In this document: positions 6,172 to 7,928 of the stretch, piece after piece
Layout: every line of letters begins with the position of its first letter
Position numbering within the stretch: position 1 is the first letter of the stretch
From: Candidatus Omnitrophota bacterium
GTDB taxonomy: Bacteria; Omnitrophota; Koll11; JAHIPI01
DNA: 7,928 nt
Direction of reading: 5' to 3'
NCBI GenBank assembly: GCA_028718265.1
Contig: JAQUMG010000083.1
Span: 1 to 7,928, forward strand
The notes under the pieces: model-generated
What the model was told of the DNA's origin: nothing
What the model saw: only the letters and a program-made list of their open reading frames with translations
Databases searched by the model: none
Made by a program: the position numbers and the translations under genes

Positions 6172-6807
6172 ATGGCTAAAAGAAACATATCTAACGAGAT
6201 GAAAGTAGGCATATTAGTGGTCGTCTCTATTGCGGTTCTGCTGGGACTTCTATATAAGACGGGAAGCCTTGATTTTAAAAGAGAGGGCTATACCATCAAA
6301 GCAACATTCAGCATTGTAGCCGGTGTACAGAGAAATGCCCCTGTGCGCTTAGCGGGTGTTGAGATCGGCAAGGTAGAGGACATAAAACTTTCATATGAAA
6401 AAGGCATAACGGATGTTATAGTGTCTTTATGGCTCGACAATAACGCTAAGTTAAAAACGGATTCAAAGGCAATTATTACTGCGTTGGGCCTGATGGGCGA
6501 AAAATATATAGAAGTCACCGCCGGATCCGAAGATGCTCCTTATCTTGCAGCGGGCGGGACAATTCTCGGAGAAGACCCTCTTCAGTTCGATTCTCTGGCG
6601 AAAAAAGGAGAGGTAATTGCCAAAAATCTGGACGAGACATTAAGCAGTATTCAGGAGCTGGCGAAGAACACCAATTTGGTAGTTACCGATAATAAGCAGA
6701 AAATCGGTAATATTTTTGATAATCTGGAAGTAACCACGCAGAATATGAAGGAATTCACGGAAGATATAAAACGCAATCCCTGGAAGCTTATGAACAAGGG
6801 GAAATAA
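6172..6807 (+). CDS. mlaD: MlaD-like MCE-domain protein, inner-membrane-anchored lipid-binding subunit
   Basis: This 211-residue protein has one N-terminal membrane segment (about 12-28) and an MCE domain in the periplasm (about 38-118). Family features are visible: YTIKATFSIVAGVQRNAPVRLAG (40-62), with the G-V-x-I-G-K-V motif at 62-68 and ALGLMGEKYIEV at 104-115. MCE proteins form hexameric rings that carry lipid through a central pore. After the MCE domain, residues 138-199 are predicted to be helical and partly coiled-coil, ending in the NPWKL motif often seen at the end of MlaD-type proteins. It is a little longer than E. coli MlaD (183 residues) but far shorter than PqiB or YebT, so it has a single MCE domain. 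AGGGG lies six bases before the ATG, and the gap from mlaF is 19 bases. Confidence 0.93.
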   Translation: MAKRNISNEMKVGILVVVSIAVLLGLLYKTGSLDFKREGYTIKATFSIVAGVQRNAPVRLAGVEIGKVEDIKLSYEKGITDVIVSLWLDNNAKLKTDSKAIITALGLMGEKYIEVTAGSEDAPYLAAGGTILGEDPLQFDSLAKKGEVIAKNLDETLSSIQELAKNTNLVVTDNKQKIGNIFDNLEVTTQNMKEFTEDIKRNPWKLMNKGK

Positions 6808-6832
6808 CGCTTTTTATCAATCGACTGAAAAT

Positions 6833-7792
6833 ATGAAAATATCCTTTCTGAAATATTTTATTTTTACCGCATCTCTTGTCCTCCTTATAATATTTACCCA
6901 TCATAATATCTTCGCAGATACTATTACGCCGGTAAGCGGGAATGAAATCAAAGGGCTCATAGTCGACGAATATGTCGACCGCATTGTTGTGAGCACGTTT
7001 GAAGGCGAAAAGACCCTTTTACGCAAAGACATTAAGTCTATTCAGTATGAAGACGAAGAGGTACGCCTTATGAAGCTTGGGGATGAGGCGATGGCTCGCG
7101 GCAAATATAAGAGCGCGATTTATTACTACCAGGCTGTGTTAAAGCTGAATCCCGGGTCGGTTGCGGCACGCGACGGCGAAATATCCGCGGTCAGAAAACT
7201 GCTGGGCTCGGGAGCTGAAAAAGCAAAGGAAGAAGTTGATTTGATGATAGCGCTTGATAAAACTACTGCTAAAACCCCTGAAAACATAGGGGGAGCATAT
7301 GAAAAGAATTTACGGGATTTCCTCGGATTAAAACTGAAAAAGGATGAAGAGAATAATACATGTTATGTCGAAGAAGTAATTCCGGGTTCCGCGTCCGCTG
7401 ACTATGGCGTGATGAAGAAGGACGTTGTCAGCTCCGTATGGAATGATAACGTTAAATATATGAGTTATGCGAGCCTAATAAATAAATTATCGGGTCCGGA
7501 GTTTTCTATGATAAAGTTGAGCATCGAGAGAAAAGTCGCCTTTGCGGATCCGAAAAGTCTGAAGTGGGACATAGGCATTAAAGAGCAGGGCTATTTCATA
7601 AACGGGATTTCGGGGCTCAAAGAAGCGGAGCGGGGGTTAGTGGCCCCCGGCGACTGGGTTCTTGAGATAAATTCGGTTTCGACGCGTTATATGCCCAGAG
7701 GGGAATTTAATAGATTATTATACAGTACCAATGCGCCGCTAACCTTACTTATAAAACGAGATTTGTATATGACCAGGGAATTAAGGAGATAA
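6833..7792 (+). CDS. Secreted TPR/PDZ-like periplasmic protein, function unknown
   Basis: This 319-residue protein has an N-terminal signal peptide (1-28; Lys4 and Lys7, then a hydrophobic core, with a plausible cleavage after FA at residue 28). Residues 38-75 resemble a small beta domain (GLIVDEYVDRIVVSTFEGEKTLLRKDIKSIQY). Residues 78-122 are TPR-like (LGDEAMARGKYKSAIYYYQAVLKLNPGS). Residues 160-235 look like a PDZ domain (LGLKLKKDEENNTCYVEEVIPGSASADYGVMKKDVV). Residues 245-308 may be a second, weaker PDZ-like unit (GLVAPGDWVLEINSVSTR). No protease catalytic motif is visible. No ribosome binding site is evident before the ATG, but the signal peptide supports this start. It follows mlaD by 25 bases, where mlaC lies in E. 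coli, yet it shows no MlaC resemblance. A role as periplasmic partner of the Mla machine is inference from position only. Confidence 0.72.
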   Translation: MKISFLKYFIFTASLVLLIIFTHHNIFADTITPVSGNEIKGLIVDEYVDRIVVSTFEGEKTLLRKDIKSIQYEDEEVRLMKLGDEAMARGKYKSAIYYYQAVLKLNPGSVAARDGEISAVRKLLGSGAEKAKEEVDLMIALDKTTAKTPENIGGAYEKNLRDFLGLKLKKDEENNTCYVEEVIPGSASADYGVMKKDVVSSVWNDNVKYMSYASLINKLSGPEFSMIKLSIERKVAFADPKSLKWDIGIKEQGYFINGISGLKEAERGLVAPGDWVLEINSVSTRYMPRGEFNRLLYSTNAPLTLLIKRDLYMTRELRR

Positions 7793-7796
7793 TTTA

Positions 7797-7928
7797 ATGG
7801 AAAAACGCATTATAAGGACGCGTTATTTTTTGGCGAGAGGTTTTCAGTTAAGATACGCCGGCATTATTTTATTAGTCGCATTTGTGACTGCCGTATTAAG
7901 CGGATTAACCGTTTTTCATACAACATGC
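7797..7928 (+). CDS. N-terminus of a membrane protein, possibly a sensory/HAMP-type protein (3' end outside window)
   Basis: The first 44 codons are present and open to the right edge. The sequence starts MEKRIIRTRYFLARGFQ, basic and cytoplasmic, followed by a hydrophobic membrane segment from about residue 19 to 39 (RYAGIILLVAFVTAVLSG). AAGGAG at 7783-7788 overlaps the end of the preceding gene and lies eight bases before the ATG, so translation is probably coupled. The pattern of a basic leader, an F-Q-x-R/K-Y motif and a membrane segment resembles the beginning of small HAMP- or methyl-accepting-type membrane proteins in Omnitrophota and deltaproteobacterial genomes. That match is from general memory and weak; no functional domain lies inside the window. 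Confidence 0.6.
   Translation, partial: MEKRIIRTRYFLARGFQLRYAGIILLVAFVTAVLSGLTVFHTTC

Noticed and set aside
6808..6832. T-run after mlaD as a terminator
   Set aside because: CGCTTTTTATC contains a T-run, but no stable stem precedes it, and the next gene begins 25 bases after mlaD.
1..7928. CRISPR array, tRNA, rRNA, insertion sequence, riboswitch or defence system
   Set aside because: No regularly spaced direct repeats, cloverleaf sequence, transposase motifs, terminal inverted repeats or long structured leader were found. Nearly all of the window is explained by the genes listed.

Overview
The window reads as a chromosomal stretch of a diderm (outer-membrane) bacterium of moderate GC. The evidence is an Mla/MCE phospholipid-transport cluster, a periplasmic L,D-transpeptidase, and a bacterial acetyl-CoA carboxylase alpha subunit. 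Gene style and neighbourhood suggest an uncultured lineage such as Candidatus Omnitrophota (OP3). That placement is inference from general resemblance, not from a marker gene search.

Layout. Positions 1-1247 hold the 3' part of a secreted or outer-membrane protein. A beta-strand-rich segment is followed by three SdrD-B-like, calcium-site-type repeats at an exact 95-residue period. Positions 1248-1470 are not empty. They contain a weak hairpin, a 26-residue, very basic gene on the minus strand (1267-1347) that resembles the small ribosomal protein Thx (bTHX), and a near-consensus sigma70-type promoter for it. A candidate promoter on the plus strand lies back to back with it.

From 1471 to the right edge every gene is on the plus strand, with gaps of 39 bases or less and some overlap, so it could be one long operon. 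The order is: DUF212 (YuiD-like, divergent PAP2) membrane protein; membrane-anchored LysM/L,D-transpeptidase; accA; an RsbW-like GHKL serine kinase; a STAS anti-sigma-antagonist-like protein; mlaE, mlaF and mlaD; a secreted TPR/PDZ protein; and the first 44 codons of a membrane protein cut by the window edge.

How the genes work together. The theme is the cell envelope: fatty-acid supply (AccA), peptidoglycan cross-linking (L,D-transpeptidase), and lipid movement between inner and outer membrane (MlaEFD). The notable part is the kinase/STAS pair immediately upstream of mlaEFD. In E. coli the STAS protein MlaB is a regulatory subunit of the Mla ATPase. Here the STAS protein keeps the phosphorylatable DSS motif and sits beside a matching kinase. 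This raises the possibility that a partner-switching module controls lipid transport rather than, or as well as, a sigma factor. No sigma factor, PP2C phosphatase, mlaC or mlaA gene is visible in the window.
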